A DNA stretch of 34,551 nt. Source: Cacconaster sp045642485 (GTDB lineage: Bacteria; Bacteroidota; Bacteroidia; Bacteroidales; UBA932). Shown here in pieces: positions 25,526 to 34,441 of the stretch. The notes under the pieces are model-generated. The model saw nothing but the letters and a program-made list of their open reading frames with translations. It did not search any database and was not told the DNA's origin. The stretch spans positions 1 to 34,551 of the forward strand of contig JAZUIV010000050.1 in assembly GCA_045642485.1 (NCBI GenBank), written 5' to 3'. A program made the position numbers and the translations under genes. Each line of letters opens with the position of its first letter. Position 1 is the first letter of the stretch.

Positions 25526-26901
25526 CACTTATAAAATCAATCTCCGGAATACGCGGCACCATCGGTGGCGCTCCGGGCAACTCTCTCTCTCCGGTTGACA
25601 TAGTCAAATTCATTTCAGCATACTCTTCCCTGATAAAAAGAAAGGCCCCGAGAAACGGACGTTACAAGGTTGTTGTCGGCAGGGATGCCCGAATCTCTGG
25701 AGAGATGGTGGAGAACATCGTTACCGGCACCCTCGTGTCCTGCGGCATTGACGTGGTCGATGCCGGCCTCGCCTCGACTCCGACCACTGAGATGGCTGTG
25801 ATTTTCGAGCAGGCCGACGGAGGTATCATCATCACGGCCTCACACAACCCCGCACAGTGGAACGCGCTGAAACTTCTCAATTCCAACGGGGAATTCCTGA
25901 CCGATGAGGAAGGTGGAATCCTGACCGCGATAGCGGACAAGGGAGAGTTCGAATTCAATGAAGCTTTCGGCCTTGGAGTCATCACCCACAAGGATTTTAC
26001 GCAGAAACACGTGGAAGCGGTAATAAATCATCCGCTGGTTGACTGTCAGGCTGTCCGCAAGGCCGGATTCAAGGTCGTGACAGACACTATTAATTCTGTC
26101 GGCAGCATCTGTATGCCTCCATTGTTCGAAGCATTGGGAGTTGAATACATAGTGATCAACGATTCCTGCGACGGCCGTTTCGTCCACAATCCCGAACCGC
26201 TCCCGGCAAATCTCACCGGACTGTCCGAGGAGGTGGTCAAATCCGGAGCCGACCTCGGCATCTCCGTCGATCCTGACGTTGACCGTCTGGCATTCATCTG
26301 CGAGGATGGCGAACCTTTCGTGGAAGAATACACACTTGTGGCCGTGGCCGATTACGTTCTCGGACAGAAACCCGGCCCCGCCGTTTCAAACATATCATCT
26401 TCAAGGGCACTTGCAGACATTGCGGCAGCCCACGGATGCTCCTATGAGCCTTGCAAGGTCGGAGAGGTCAACGCTACCACCAAGATGAGGGAAATAGGGG
26501 CTGTAATCGGTGGCGAAGGCAACGGAGGGGTCATAGTCCCGGACCTTCATTACGGCCGGGACGCCCTGATAGGGACTGCCCTTTTCCTGAGCCATCTTGC
26601 TCACAAAAAGGTGAAAGTCAGCGAATTGAAAAAGACCTTCCCGGAGTGGCACGTTTCCAAGAACAAACTCAGCGTCAACTCGCAGGAAGAGGCGGAAAAG
26701 GCCATCGAAAAAGTGGCGTCACACTACGCGGACAAAAAGATCAACAGGATGGACGGGCTGAGGGTGGATTTCGAAGATACAGGAATGTGGTTCATACTCC
26801 GCCGTTCCAACACCGAGCCCATAATACGCATCTATGCCGAGGCGCGAACTGAAAAACAGGCCGACGCCCTTGCACAGGAGGTTCTTTCAATACTGGCCTG
26901 A
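25522..26901 (+). CDS. glmM: Phosphohexomutase, probably phosphoglucosamine mutase
   Basis: A 459-residue alpha-D-phosphohexomutase. Motifs in order: SGIRGTIGG, the phosphoserine loop TASHNPAQWN (S107), the metal loop DPDVDR, the sugar loop GEGNGGVIVPD, and the phosphate loop RRSNTEPIIRI. GlmM converts glucosamine-6-phosphate to glucosamine-1-phosphate for UDP-GlcNAc, the precursor of peptidoglycan and LPS. GEGNGG rather than GEQSGH and RRSNTEP rather than RPSGTEP are usual in Bacteroidota forms, so phosphomannomutase activity (ManB) cannot be excluded, and the mannose genes downstream make it worth asking. The ATG overlaps ispG (ATGA) and the stop overlaps the next start (TGATG). Confidence 0.88.
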   Translation: MTLIKSISGIRGTIGGAPGNSLSPVDIVKFISAYSSLIKRKAPRNGRYKVVVGRDARISGEMVENIVTGTLVSCGIDVVDAGLASTPTTEMAVIFEQADGGIIITASHNPAQWNALKLLNSNGEFLTDEEGGILTAIADKGEFEFNEAFGLGVITHKDFTQKHVEAVINHPLVDCQAVRKAGFKVVTDTINSVGSICMPPLFEALGVEYIVINDSCDGRFVHNPEPLPANLTGLSEEVVKSGADLGISVDPDVDRLAFICEDGEPFVEEYTLVAVADYVLGQKPGPAVSNISSSRALADIAAAHGCSYEPCKVGEVNATTKMREIGAVIGGEGNGGVIVPDLHYGRDALIGTALFLSHLAHKKVKVSELKKTFPEWHVSKNKLSVNSQEEAEKAIEKVASHYADKKINRMDGLRVDFEDTGMWFILRRSNTEPIIRIYAEARTEKQADALAQEVLSILA

Positions 26902-27968
26902 TGTTTTCGTTCCGCACAACCCCTTTCCTGTCCCAGGATGACAACGTGCTGTTGCACGGCAGGGTCGCTCTGCTTTGCAACCAGTCCGCCTGGCATCCCG
27001 AAACCGGAGAATATCTCTTCGAAACGATGGCACAGAGGGGCAACCTTGTGAAAATCTTCACTCCGGAACATTGCCTCTACGGAGAACTGGTCAAGGGGAT
27101 TCCTACAATCGAAATTTCCACTGCCATAGAAGATAACGATTTGCAGGACATTGATGCGCTGGTGGTGGAACTTCAGGATGCAGGTTCCCGGTACAGCAAC
27201 TTCACATCTCTGATATACAACACTTTCAAAAGGCTGAAAGCCTCCGCATCCGACATATCGGTATTCATCATCGACAGACTCAACCCATCGGGCCGGCAGA
27301 TTGAAGGCACTCTCGGAATCCTGGGACTTCCCCACCGCCACGGGCTGACTCTCGGGGAAGTGGCCAATATGTTCCACACTGAAATGAACGCAAAGTTCCA
27401 CCTTCACATCATTTCAGCCAATGCGGAGCAGGTCAACAGGGAACTTCTGGCCTGGACCATACCTCCATTCTCCGACTTCGCGGGGCTTTTCACCGCCACG
27501 TTCTACAGCGGGCAGTGTCTGTGGATGGGAACCAACGTGAGTTACGGGCACGGGACCAACAGACCTTTCGAGCAGTTCGGAGCCCCGTTTATGGAAAGTC
27601 TCTTCGGCAGGGACATCTCCCCCATCGCTGATGACGCAATCCACGTCAGATGGACGAGGTTCATCCCTTCATACGGTCTGTATGAGGGACAGACCTGTTT
27701 CGGATATCATCTGATGTCAATCCCCGGAGTTCCTTATCACGCGCTGAACCATACCCTCAAGACGATGAACTTCATCCGCAGTGTCTGCCCCGAATTCAAA
27801 TTAGAGACACTCAACAGATATCTCGAAGATGCCGCTCTGATAAACTACATAGAGGGGGGAATAACGTGGAAGGATGCCGCGGAATACATCAAGACCGAGG
27901 AGCAGAAGTGGATGCGCAAGTCAAAGAAATACGTTCTTTACGGTGACGAACCGTTCAGAATCAAGTAA
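26901..27968 (+). CDS. DUF1343 (GH171, NamZ-like) protein, divergent
   Basis: A 355-residue protein of the DUF1343 family. Characterised members (NamZ) are exo-beta-N-acetylmuramidases of peptidoglycan recycling. Family segments: HGRVALLCNQSAWHP, FTPEHCLYGE (usually GPEHGLRG), VVELQDAGSRYSNF, IDRLNPSGRQIEGTLG, LPHRHGLTLGEVANMF, and GTNVSYGHGTNRPFEQFGAPF. As I recall the family, this last segment normally reads EGTNxSEGRGTTRPFE; here both Glu are replaced (Met and Tyr). No signal peptide is visible, unlike most relatives, so it may be cytoplasmic. It lies between glmM and the sugar permease with a one-base overlap upstream. It may have another substrate or no hydrolase activity. Confidence 0.8.
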   Translation: MFSFRTTPFLSQDDNVLLHGRVALLCNQSAWHPETGEYLFETMAQRGNLVKIFTPEHCLYGELVKGIPTIEISTAIEDNDLQDIDALVVELQDAGSRYSNFTSLIYNTFKRLKASASDISVFIIDRLNPSGRQIEGTLGILGLPHRHGLTLGEVANMFHTEMNAKFHLHIISANAEQVNRELLAWTIPPFSDFAGLFTATFYSGQCLWMGTNVSYGHGTNRPFEQFGAPFMESLFGRDISPIADDAIHVRWTRFIPSYGLYEGQTCFGYHLMSIPGVPYHALNHTLKTMNFIRSVCPEFKLETLNRYLEDAALINYIEGGITWKDAAEYIKTEEQKWMRKSKKYVLYGDEPFRIK

Positions 27969-27989
27969 TTGCATAATGAATTCAAAGCA

Positions 27990-29165
27990 ATGACGGCAAT
28001 ATTCAAAAAGAGAAACTACATTCCGGTCCTGCTTACATTCTTCGTGATGGGATTCTGCGATGTGGTGGGAATCGCCACAAGCCACCTGAAAGCAGACTTC
28101 AACCTCAGCGAGGTGACGGCAGGATTCATTCCGTCAATGGTTTTCATCTGGTTTCTCATCCTCTCGCTTCCTTCAGCCCTGATGATGAACAGATACGGTC
28201 GGAAGAAGATGGTTCAGGCGAGCAACGTGATTACTGTCGCCGGAATGATCATCCCTTTCATCTCATACAGTTTCATCTCCTGTATGATTGCTTTCATTCT
28301 GCTCGGCATAGGCAACACCATCCTGCAGGTATCTTTGAACCCGTTGCTCACCGATGTGGTCAAGGGCGACAAACTTGCAAGTTGTCTCACTGCGGGTCAG
28401 GTGATAAAGGCGGTATCTTCTTTCTGCGGCCCGTTCATAGCCCTTGCGGCCGTATCGGTGTTCGGGAACTGGATGTATCTGTTTCCCATCTTCGCCGTGG
28501 TCACCGTCATCTCCTGGAGTCTTCTGGCCTTCACGGAAATAGATGAGACACCTGTTCAGAAAGAGAAGAGCGGAGGACTTTTCCGGACATTCGCGCTGCT
28601 CGGAGATCCGGCAATTCTGCTCTACTTCCTGGGGATATTCTTTATCGTCGGAGTGGATGTGGGAACCAACACCGTCTCTCCCAAACTGCTTATGGAACGG
28701 TGTTCAGCCGATATTGACAAGGCCTCTCTCGGAGCCAGCGTCTATTTCATCTGCAGAACTGCAGGCGCATTCCTCGGCTCATTCCTCCTTGCCAGGATGG
28801 ATGAGACCAAATATTTGAAAATCAACGTCATCCTCGCCTCAGCAGCAATGGTTGCCCTGTTCTTTGCTCAAAGCCCCGCGGCAATACTCTCTGCAATAGG
28901 CGGCATTGGATTCTTCTGCTCAAGCGTATTTTCCGTACTCTTCTCACTCGCGCTCAAGGCCCGTCCGCAGAAAGCGAACGAAATATCAGGCTTTATGATC
29001 ACCGGTGTCTGCGGCGGAGCCGTCATCCCTCCCCTTATGGGAATGTCGGCAAAGATTGCCGGGAATCAGTGCGGCTCGCTCATCGTGATTTCGCTCTGCC
29101 TTGCATATCTGATTTTCTGCGCATTAAAGAGCGGACGCCATTCAATCAACAACCCAAACAACTGA
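27990..29165 (+). CDS. MFS sugar permease (FucP/hexose-transporter-like)
   Basis: A 391-residue polytopic protein with about 12 hydrophobic segments. It has the MFS loop 2-3 signature in the form MNRYGRKKMVQ, and ILLGIGNTILQVSLNPLLTDVV, close in style to fucose and glucose/galactose permeases (GNxxxQVSxNP). Such transporters import free hexoses by proton symport. ATG 27990 is chosen, 21 bp after the previous stop; an in-frame TTG at 27969 directly after that stop would add seven polar residues. Its place directly before a ROK sugar kinase and a mannose-6-phosphate isomerase suggests mannose or a related sugar as substrate (inference). Confidence 0.86.
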   Translation: MTAIFKKRNYIPVLLTFFVMGFCDVVGIATSHLKADFNLSEVTAGFIPSMVFIWFLILSLPSALMMNRYGRKKMVQASNVITVAGMIIPFISYSFISCMIAFILLGIGNTILQVSLNPLLTDVVKGDKLASCLTAGQVIKAVSSFCGPFIALAAVSVFGNWMYLFPIFAVVTVISWSLLAFTEIDETPVQKEKSGGLFRTFALLGDPAILLYFLGIFFIVGVDVGTNTVSPKLLMERCSADIDKASLGASVYFICRTAGAFLGSFLLARMDETKYLKINVILASAAMVALFFAQSPAAILSAIGGIGFFCSSVFSVLFSLALKARPQKANEISGFMITGVCGGAVIPPLMGMSAKIAGNQCGSLIVISLCLAYLIFCALKSGRHSINNPNN

Positions 29166-29171
29166 ATCATT

Positions 29172-30281
29172 ATGTACGAGCACGACGACAGGGTTGTGAT
29201 GACCCTTGATGCAGGCGGGACCAATTTCGTATTTTCCGCAATCCGTGGCTGCCGTGAGGTGGTCAGCCCAATCCGCCTGAATGCGGTGAACGATGATTCG
29301 GAGCGCTGTCTGCAAATTCTTGTCAAGGGGTTCAAAATGGTCGAAAAGGTTCTTGGAGACGAGAAGCCGGTGGCAATCAGCTTTGCTTTCCCGGGCCCCG
29401 CAGACTATGAACACGGCATCATCGGCGACCTTCCGAACTTCCCCGGTTTCAGGGGCGGAGTGGCGATGGGCCCCTACCTTGCCGACATTTTCGGCATACC
29501 GGTCTTCATCAACAATGACGGCAACCTCTTCGCTTACGGCGAGGCTATGGCAGGAGTCCTTCCGGAGATTAATGCAAAACTTGCGCAGGCCGGAAGCACC
29601 AAGAGATACAGGAATCTTCTCGGGCTTACGATAGGCACAGGATTCGGCGGAGGAGCAGTCATCGACGGCAACCTCCTGACCGGTGACAACGGTTGCGGAG
29701 GTGATGTCTGGCTTATGAGGAACGCCAGATATCCCGAACTTATCACAGAGGAAAGTGTCAGCATCCGCGCCGTGAAACGCGTGTACCACCAGAACGCTCC
29801 TCTGGACTCCAGGGATATCACTCCGGCGGAAATATTTGCAATTGCAGAGGGCAATGCGGATGGCGACAAGCTCGCCGCACAGGCTGCTTTCTCCGAACTC
29901 GGCCGGGTGGCGGCCGATGCCATAATACACGCACTCGACATAATCGATGGCATAGTAGTCATCGGTGGAGGCATAGCCAACGGCTGGAAGTATATCATAC
30001 CTGCACTTGTGGAGGAGATGAATTCCGGACTCTCCACCTTCTCCGGTGAAAAGTACCCCTGCCTGCAGATGAAAGTCTTCGACCTGACCACAAAGGAAGG
30101 CTTGGACTGTTTCCTTCAGGACAACTCCAAAGTTGTGAAGGTTCCCGGGACAGGCCGCGAAGTGCGCTACTGCAACGAGAAGAAGACAGGCATCACCTTC
30201 ACGCATATAGGCACCAGCAAGGCTGTCTCACTGGGAGCCTACTCATTTGCCCTGACCCAGATTGACAAGAGGACGTTATGA
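29172..30281 (+). CDS. ROK-family sugar kinase, lacking the zinc motif
   Basis: A 369-residue ROK protein (glucokinase/mannokinase superfamily). ATP-binding signature LDAGGTNFVFSAI (D13-N18), FAFPGPADY, the catalytic Asp segment FINNDGNLFAYGEAM, then GLTIGTGFGGGAVIDGNLLTG and DGIVVIGGGIANGWKYI. Most bacterial ROK proteins follow the glycine-rich segment with GEIGH and CxCGxxGCxE, which bind a structural zinc; here the sequence reads NGCGGDVWLMRNARYPE and no such Cys cluster exists. A C-terminal insert around CFLQDNSKVVKVPGTGREVRYC makes it longer than the usual 300-320. No DNA-binding domain is present, so it is a kinase, not a repressor. It overlaps the isomerase gene by ATGA, which suggests it makes mannose-6-phosphate. 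Confidence 0.87.
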   Translation: MYEHDDRVVMTLDAGGTNFVFSAIRGCREVVSPIRLNAVNDDSERCLQILVKGFKMVEKVLGDEKPVAISFAFPGPADYEHGIIGDLPNFPGFRGGVAMGPYLADIFGIPVFINNDGNLFAYGEAMAGVLPEINAKLAQAGSTKRYRNLLGLTIGTGFGGGAVIDGNLLTGDNGCGGDVWLMRNARYPELITEESVSIRAVKRVYHQNAPLDSRDITPAEIFAIAEGNADGDKLAAQAAFSELGRVAADAIIHALDIIDGIVVIGGGIANGWKYIIPALVEEMNSGLSTFSGEKYPCLQMKVFDLTTKEGLDCFLQDNSKVVKVPGTGREVRYCNEKKTGITFTHIGTSKAVSLGAYSFALTQIDKRTL

Positions 30282-31999
30282 GAAAATCCAACTACGACAA
30301 ATATCCATCCACCAGATACCAGGGGTTCATAGTGTCCGGCTGGGAAGCGATAAGGCATACATTGTCAACCAGATGTACAGGCACTGTTGCCGTCGAGTTA
30401 TATACGGGGACATTCGAGGATGAAATCCGGATGGAACTTTCGCCAGGCTTTGACAGGGTAATCGACACCCGTTCCCTGATGAAGTCAGAGGCGGAACTTC
30501 GTATTCTGACCCAGCCTTTTATGACTGACGACGTGCTTTTCGGCTATATGACAAGCCTCCGGCTTCCCGACTTCTTCGACTCCGGAAAACTTGAATCAGC
30601 ACGCAGGTCAGTCGCCTCCGACCCGCAAAGGACAATGGTAATCGGTGCAGGCGCTTCGCTGGTCGTACCCGCAGGAGCCGGCATCATATATGCCGATATG
30701 GCCCGATGGGAGATTCAGCAGAGATTCCGCAGACACCTCGTTAAGGGCCTCGGCATCGACAACCGCGAAGATCCGGTCTCCATACAGTACAAACGCGGCC
30801 TTTTCATCGACTGGCGGGTGCTTGATTTCCACAAGGACAAACTGATGGACAAAGTTGACCTTTGGCTTGACACCAATGTTGCCGGCTCTCCCAAGATGAT
30901 AGACAGGGCTACATTTCTCGAAGGGATGGACAGAACGGCGCACTCTCCATTCAGGGTGGTCCCCTTCTTCGACCCGGCCCCCTGGGGCGGTCAGTGGATG
31001 AAGGAGGTGTGCGATCTCGACAGGAGCGTGAAGAACTACGGATGGTGTTTCGACTGTGTACCAGAAGAGAACAGCCTTCTTCTGGAGGTCAACGGAGTCA
31101 GATTCGAACTGCCCTCACAGGACCTGATTCTCTCCAGAAGCCGTGAAGTGCTGGGAGAAGCCGTCGAAGCCCGCTTCGGCAAGGATTTCCCCATCCGCTT
31201 CGACTTCCTTGACACGATGGGAGGCGGAAACCTGAGCCTTCAGGTGCACCCGACCACTCAGTTCATACACGAGAACATGGGCGTGCACTACACCCAGGAC
31301 GAGAGCTATTATCTACTTGATGCGCAGGAGGATGCAGTCGTGTATCTCGGTGTGCTCAACGGCATTGACAATGATGCGATGATAGAGGATCTGCGCGCGG
31401 CGCAACGCGGCGAAATCGTATTCGATGCAGAGAAATACGTCAACCGGATTCCCGCAAGGAAGCACGACCACTATCTAATCCCCGCCGGAACAATCCACTG
31501 TTCCGGGGCAGGCAGTATGGTTCTCGAAATCAGCGCAACCCCCAACCTGTTCACCTTCAAGCTCTGGGATTGGCAGAGACTGGGGCTTGACGGAAAGCCA
31601 CGGCCAATCAACGTTGAAAGAGGTCGGCAGGTGATCCAATGGAACAGGAACACGGACTATGTTTTTGAACACCTTGCCAATCATTTCGAGCAGATTTCAG
31701 AAGGTGACGGATGGAGTGAGACAAAGACCGGACTTCACCCGAACGAATTCATCGAGACCCGCCGCCACCGGTTCAGCGTTCCCGTCAGACATTTCACGGA
31801 GGGAGGCGTGAATGTCCTCAACCTGGTGGAAGGTGACGAGGCCGTCGTGGAGAGTCCTGACGGAAAATTCTCCCCCTTTGTCGTCCACTACGCCGAGACA
31901 TTCATCATTCCCGCAACCGTGGGCAAATATACAATCAGACCCTGCGGCCTTTCCGAAGGTAAGGAATGTATGACAATCAAAGCCTATGTCCGCAAATAG
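30278..31999 (+). CDS. manA: Class I mannose-6-phosphate isomerase with large N-terminal extension
   Basis: A 573-residue protein. The type I isomerase domain begins near residue 224 (PFRVVPFFDPAPWGGQWM). It holds the zinc-binding segment LSLQVHP (Q322, H324), DESYYLLDAQEDAVVYLG (third ligand Glu), and IPAGTIHCSGAG (last His). It interconverts mannose-6-phosphate and fructose-6-phosphate. The first 220 residues are not part of the classical enzyme. They include a VIGAGASLVVPAGAGIIYADMARWEIQQRFRR segment and SIQYKRGLFIDWRVLDFHKD, and show no Walker A loop. They may be an inactive kinase-like or regulatory domain. Position between the ROK kinase (ATGA overlap) and the GH92 gene (14-bp overlap) fits mannose use. 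Confidence 0.88.
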   Translation: MRKSNYDKYPSTRYQGFIVSGWEAIRHTLSTRCTGTVAVELYTGTFEDEIRMELSPGFDRVIDTRSLMKSEAELRILTQPFMTDDVLFGYMTSLRLPDFFDSGKLESARRSVASDPQRTMVIGAGASLVVPAGAGIIYADMARWEIQQRFRRHLVKGLGIDNREDPVSIQYKRGLFIDWRVLDFHKDKLMDKVDLWLDTNVAGSPKMIDRATFLEGMDRTAHSPFRVVPFFDPAPWGGQWMKEVCDLDRSVKNYGWCFDCVPEENSLLLEVNGVRFELPSQDLILSRSREVLGEAVEARFGKDFPIRFDFLDTMGGGNLSLQVHPTTQFIHENMGVHYTQDESYYLLDAQEDAVVYLGVLNGIDNDAMIEDLRAAQRGEIVFDAEKYVNRIPARKHDHYLIPAGTIHCSGAGSMVLEISATPNLFTFKLWDWQRLGLDGKPRPINVERGRQVIQWNRNTDYVFEHLANHFEQISEGDGWSETKTGLHPNEFIETRRHRFSVPVRHFTEGGVNVLNLVEGDEAVVESPDGKFSPFVVHYAETFIIPATVGKYTIRPCGLSEGKECMTIKAYVRK

Positions 32000-34358
32000 A
32001 ATACTGAAAGCGTTCCTCGCGACGATGATTATCTCTTCCTGCTCTGTAAATCGCGGAGAAGAGTTCCTGAATTACGTAAATCCCAACATCGGGACGGTCC
32101 ACAGCCGATGGTTCGTATATACCCCTGCCGCTGTTCCTTTCGGAATGGCGAAACTCGGTGCCTCCACAAACGGCACATACGGCAACGTGCAAGGATGGGA
32201 GGCCGTCGGCTATGAGGACTCCCACAATTCAATAGACGGATTCCCCTGCTTCCACGAATTTCAGATTGGAGGCCTGGCCTTTATGCCTGTCACCGGTGAA
32301 GTGACGACCGCTCCGGGACGTTTGGAGAACCCGGAAAAGGGCTGGCGTTCAATCTTCGACAAGTCAGATGAAATCGCCCGCCCCGGCTACTATTCTGTCG
32401 TGCTGAAGGACTATGGTGTCAAAACCGAACTGACCGCAACCCAAAGGGTGGGTTATCAGCGTTATACCTTCCCCGAGTCCGGCGCATCCCATATCATCGT
32501 CAATGTCGGCAACCGTCAGGGTGAAAGCGGGGCCATCCGTGACTCCCACGTCGAGTGCAACGGGAACATCGTCAGCGGGTATATCATCTCGGAACCGGAG
32601 TATGTCAAAAAATACCAGGCCGGAGCGACAATCAATATGTATTTCTACGCCGAACTGAGCAGGACACCCGAATCGGTATCGTCCTTCAGGAATTACGGCT
32701 CTCCCCTATCGGATTCCTCTTCTGTGTCCGGCTCCGGTGCCGCACTCGTCCTGAACTATGTCACTGCCAGGAACGAGAAGATTGACGTCAAGATCGGTCT
32801 TTCATACACGTCCGTCGAAAACGCGAAGGCCAATTATCTTGCCGAAGGCAGGGGGAAAGCATTCGAACGAGCCCTCGAAGAGGCCACAGCAATATGGAAG
32901 GAGTATCTGGGCCGCATAGAGGTCAAGGGAGGCACTCCGGAAAGCCGCATCAAGTTTTACACAGGCCTTTATCACGCACTTCTCGGGCGTGGTCTAGCAA
33001 GCGACGTGAACGGAGCATATCCGCGTAATGACGGCACCGCAGGTCAGATAGAACAGGGCCCCGACGGCAGGCCGGTGCACAATCATTACAACACGGACGC
33101 CATCTGGGGCGCCTACTGGAATCTGACACCCTTATGGGCGCTTGCCTACCCTGAATATTACAACGACTGGTGCGCCAGCCAGTTGCTCGTCTATAAGGAT
33201 GCAGGATGGCTGGGAGACGGCATCGCCTGCAGCAAATATGTCTCCGGGGTGGCGACCAATATGGTCAGCGTCGCCCTTGCCGGTGCATACAACAGCGGTA
33301 TCCGCAAATATGACGTCGGGACTATGTATGCCGCAGCACGAAAGGACAACATCGAATGGGAAGGGCGTCCGAGAGGAGCCGGAAAACTTGACGTGAAACA
33401 GTTCGTACAGAAAGGTTATGTCGCCTATCTGGACGGGCTGGAGGACGGAGCCGGAGATGAGGGGGCAACTTTTTCCGTGTCACACACTCTGGAATACAGT
33501 TTCAGCGCATACGCCACCGCCCAGCTCGCAAAACAACTCGGACACAAGGAGGATTACGAGATACTGACCGAACTTTCAAACGGTTGGGCCAAACTGTTTG
33601 ACGACGAACTGAAACTTGTCCGCCCGCGTACTGCAGACGGCAATTTCATCGAAGGCTTTGACCCTTATGAAGCGTGGCGCGGATTTCAGGAGGGCAATGC
33701 CGTGCAGTACAGCTTCTATGTTCCCCATAACCCCGATTCCCTTATCGGCAGGATGGGCCGCAACGAGTTCAACAGCCGCCTGGACAGCATATTCACCGAA
33801 GCCCGCAAGACCATCTTCGGAGGAGGAAAGGTGGCATACGCATTTTCAGGCTTGAGCAGTCCCTACAATCACGGGAACCAGCCAAGCCTGCACATTCCCT
33901 GGCTATTCAACTTTTCGGGGAAACCCTGTCTGACCCAGAAATGGGCCCGCCTGATATGTGACGAATTCTATGGCACCGACGGCCTGCACGGCTACGGCTA
34001 CGGCCAGGACGAGGACCAGGGGCAGCTCGGAGCCTGGTATGTAATGAGCGCGATGGGGCTTTTCGACGTGCAGGGAGGTGCCTGCAGCGAGCCCACATAT
34101 CAGTTGGGAAGCCCTCAGTTCGATGAGATAACAGTGCATCTGTCAGACATCAATGCAAGCGGGAGAACCTTTACAATCAAAACCTCGGGCAATTCCGCCG
34201 AAGCCCTTTACGTCCGTGGAGCCACCTTCAACGGCAAACCGCTTGACAGATGCTGGCTGTATCGCAGCGAAGTTTTCAAGGGAGGAGTTCTCCAGTTGGA
34301 GATGGGAACGGAACCTTCCGACATATGGGACGGCAGTGTTCCCCCTGTGTCAGAGTAG
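31986..34358 (+). CDS. GH92-family alpha-mannosidase lipoprotein
   Basis: A 790-residue exported protein with a lipobox (MIISSCSVN, Cys about 19), so tethered to the periplasm or cell surface. N-terminal beta-sandwich: VNPNIGTVHSRWFVYTPAAVPFGMAKL. The (alpha/alpha)6 barrel has EGNAVQYSFYVPH, whose Glu (E569) matches the presumed catalytic acid of GH92; GNQPSLHIPWLFN (Q632); and GQDEDQGQLGAWYVMSAMGLF with D675 and D677 as the likely base pair. GH92 enzymes are calcium-dependent exo-alpha-mannosidases that act with inversion. Most have GNEPS where this one has GNQPS. It ends the long operon and would supply mannose to the preceding permease, kinase and isomerase. Confidence 0.92.
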   Translation: MSANRILKAFLATMIISSCSVNRGEEFLNYVNPNIGTVHSRWFVYTPAAVPFGMAKLGASTNGTYGNVQGWEAVGYEDSHNSIDGFPCFHEFQIGGLAFMPVTGEVTTAPGRLENPEKGWRSIFDKSDEIARPGYYSVVLKDYGVKTELTATQRVGYQRYTFPESGASHIIVNVGNRQGESGAIRDSHVECNGNIVSGYIISEPEYVKKYQAGATINMYFYAELSRTPESVSSFRNYGSPLSDSSSVSGSGAALVLNYVTARNEKIDVKIGLSYTSVENAKANYLAEGRGKAFERALEEATAIWKEYLGRIEVKGGTPESRIKFYTGLYHALLGRGLASDVNGAYPRNDGTAGQIEQGPDGRPVHNHYNTDAIWGAYWNLTPLWALAYPEYYNDWCASQLLVYKDAGWLGDGIACSKYVSGVATNMVSVALAGAYNSGIRKYDVGTMYAAARKDNIEWEGRPRGAGKLDVKQFVQKGYVAYLDGLEDGAGDEGATFSVSHTLEYSFSAYATAQLAKQLGHKEDYEILTELSNGWAKLFDDELKLVRPRTADGNFIEGFDPYEAWRGFQEGNAVQYSFYVPHNPDSLIGRMGRNEFNSRLDSIFTEARKTIFGGGKVAYAFSGLSSPYNHGNQPSLHIPWLFNFSGKPCLTQKWARLICDEFYGTDGLHGYGYGQDEDQGQLGAWYVMSAMGLFDVQGGACSEPTYQLGSPQFDEITVHLSDINASGRTFTIKTSGNSAEALYVRGATFNGKPLDRCWLYRSEVFKGGVLQLEMGTEPSDIWDGSVPPVSE

Positions 34359-34441
34359 AATATGCGGCAAAAAAGTATTTTTATGCGTAGCGTTGAAAAT
34401 TATTACCTTTAGAAGTTGTTTTGAAATGATTAACTTCAATA
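34359..34441. other. Intergenic stretch after the GH92 gene
   Basis: AT-rich, non-coding as far as I can see. GAAGTT (34412-34417) and AACTTC (34432-34437) could pair around a 14-base loop; a short T-tract appears 14 bases further on, inside the repeat element. This would be a poor intrinsic terminator. No better terminator for the long operon is visible. Confidence 0.3.

Noticed and set aside
29142..30206. 354-codon open frame on the - strand opposite the ROK kinase
   Set aside because: The plus-strand frame has clear ROK motifs; the reverse frame is Cys/His-rich without domain logic and crosses gene boundaries.
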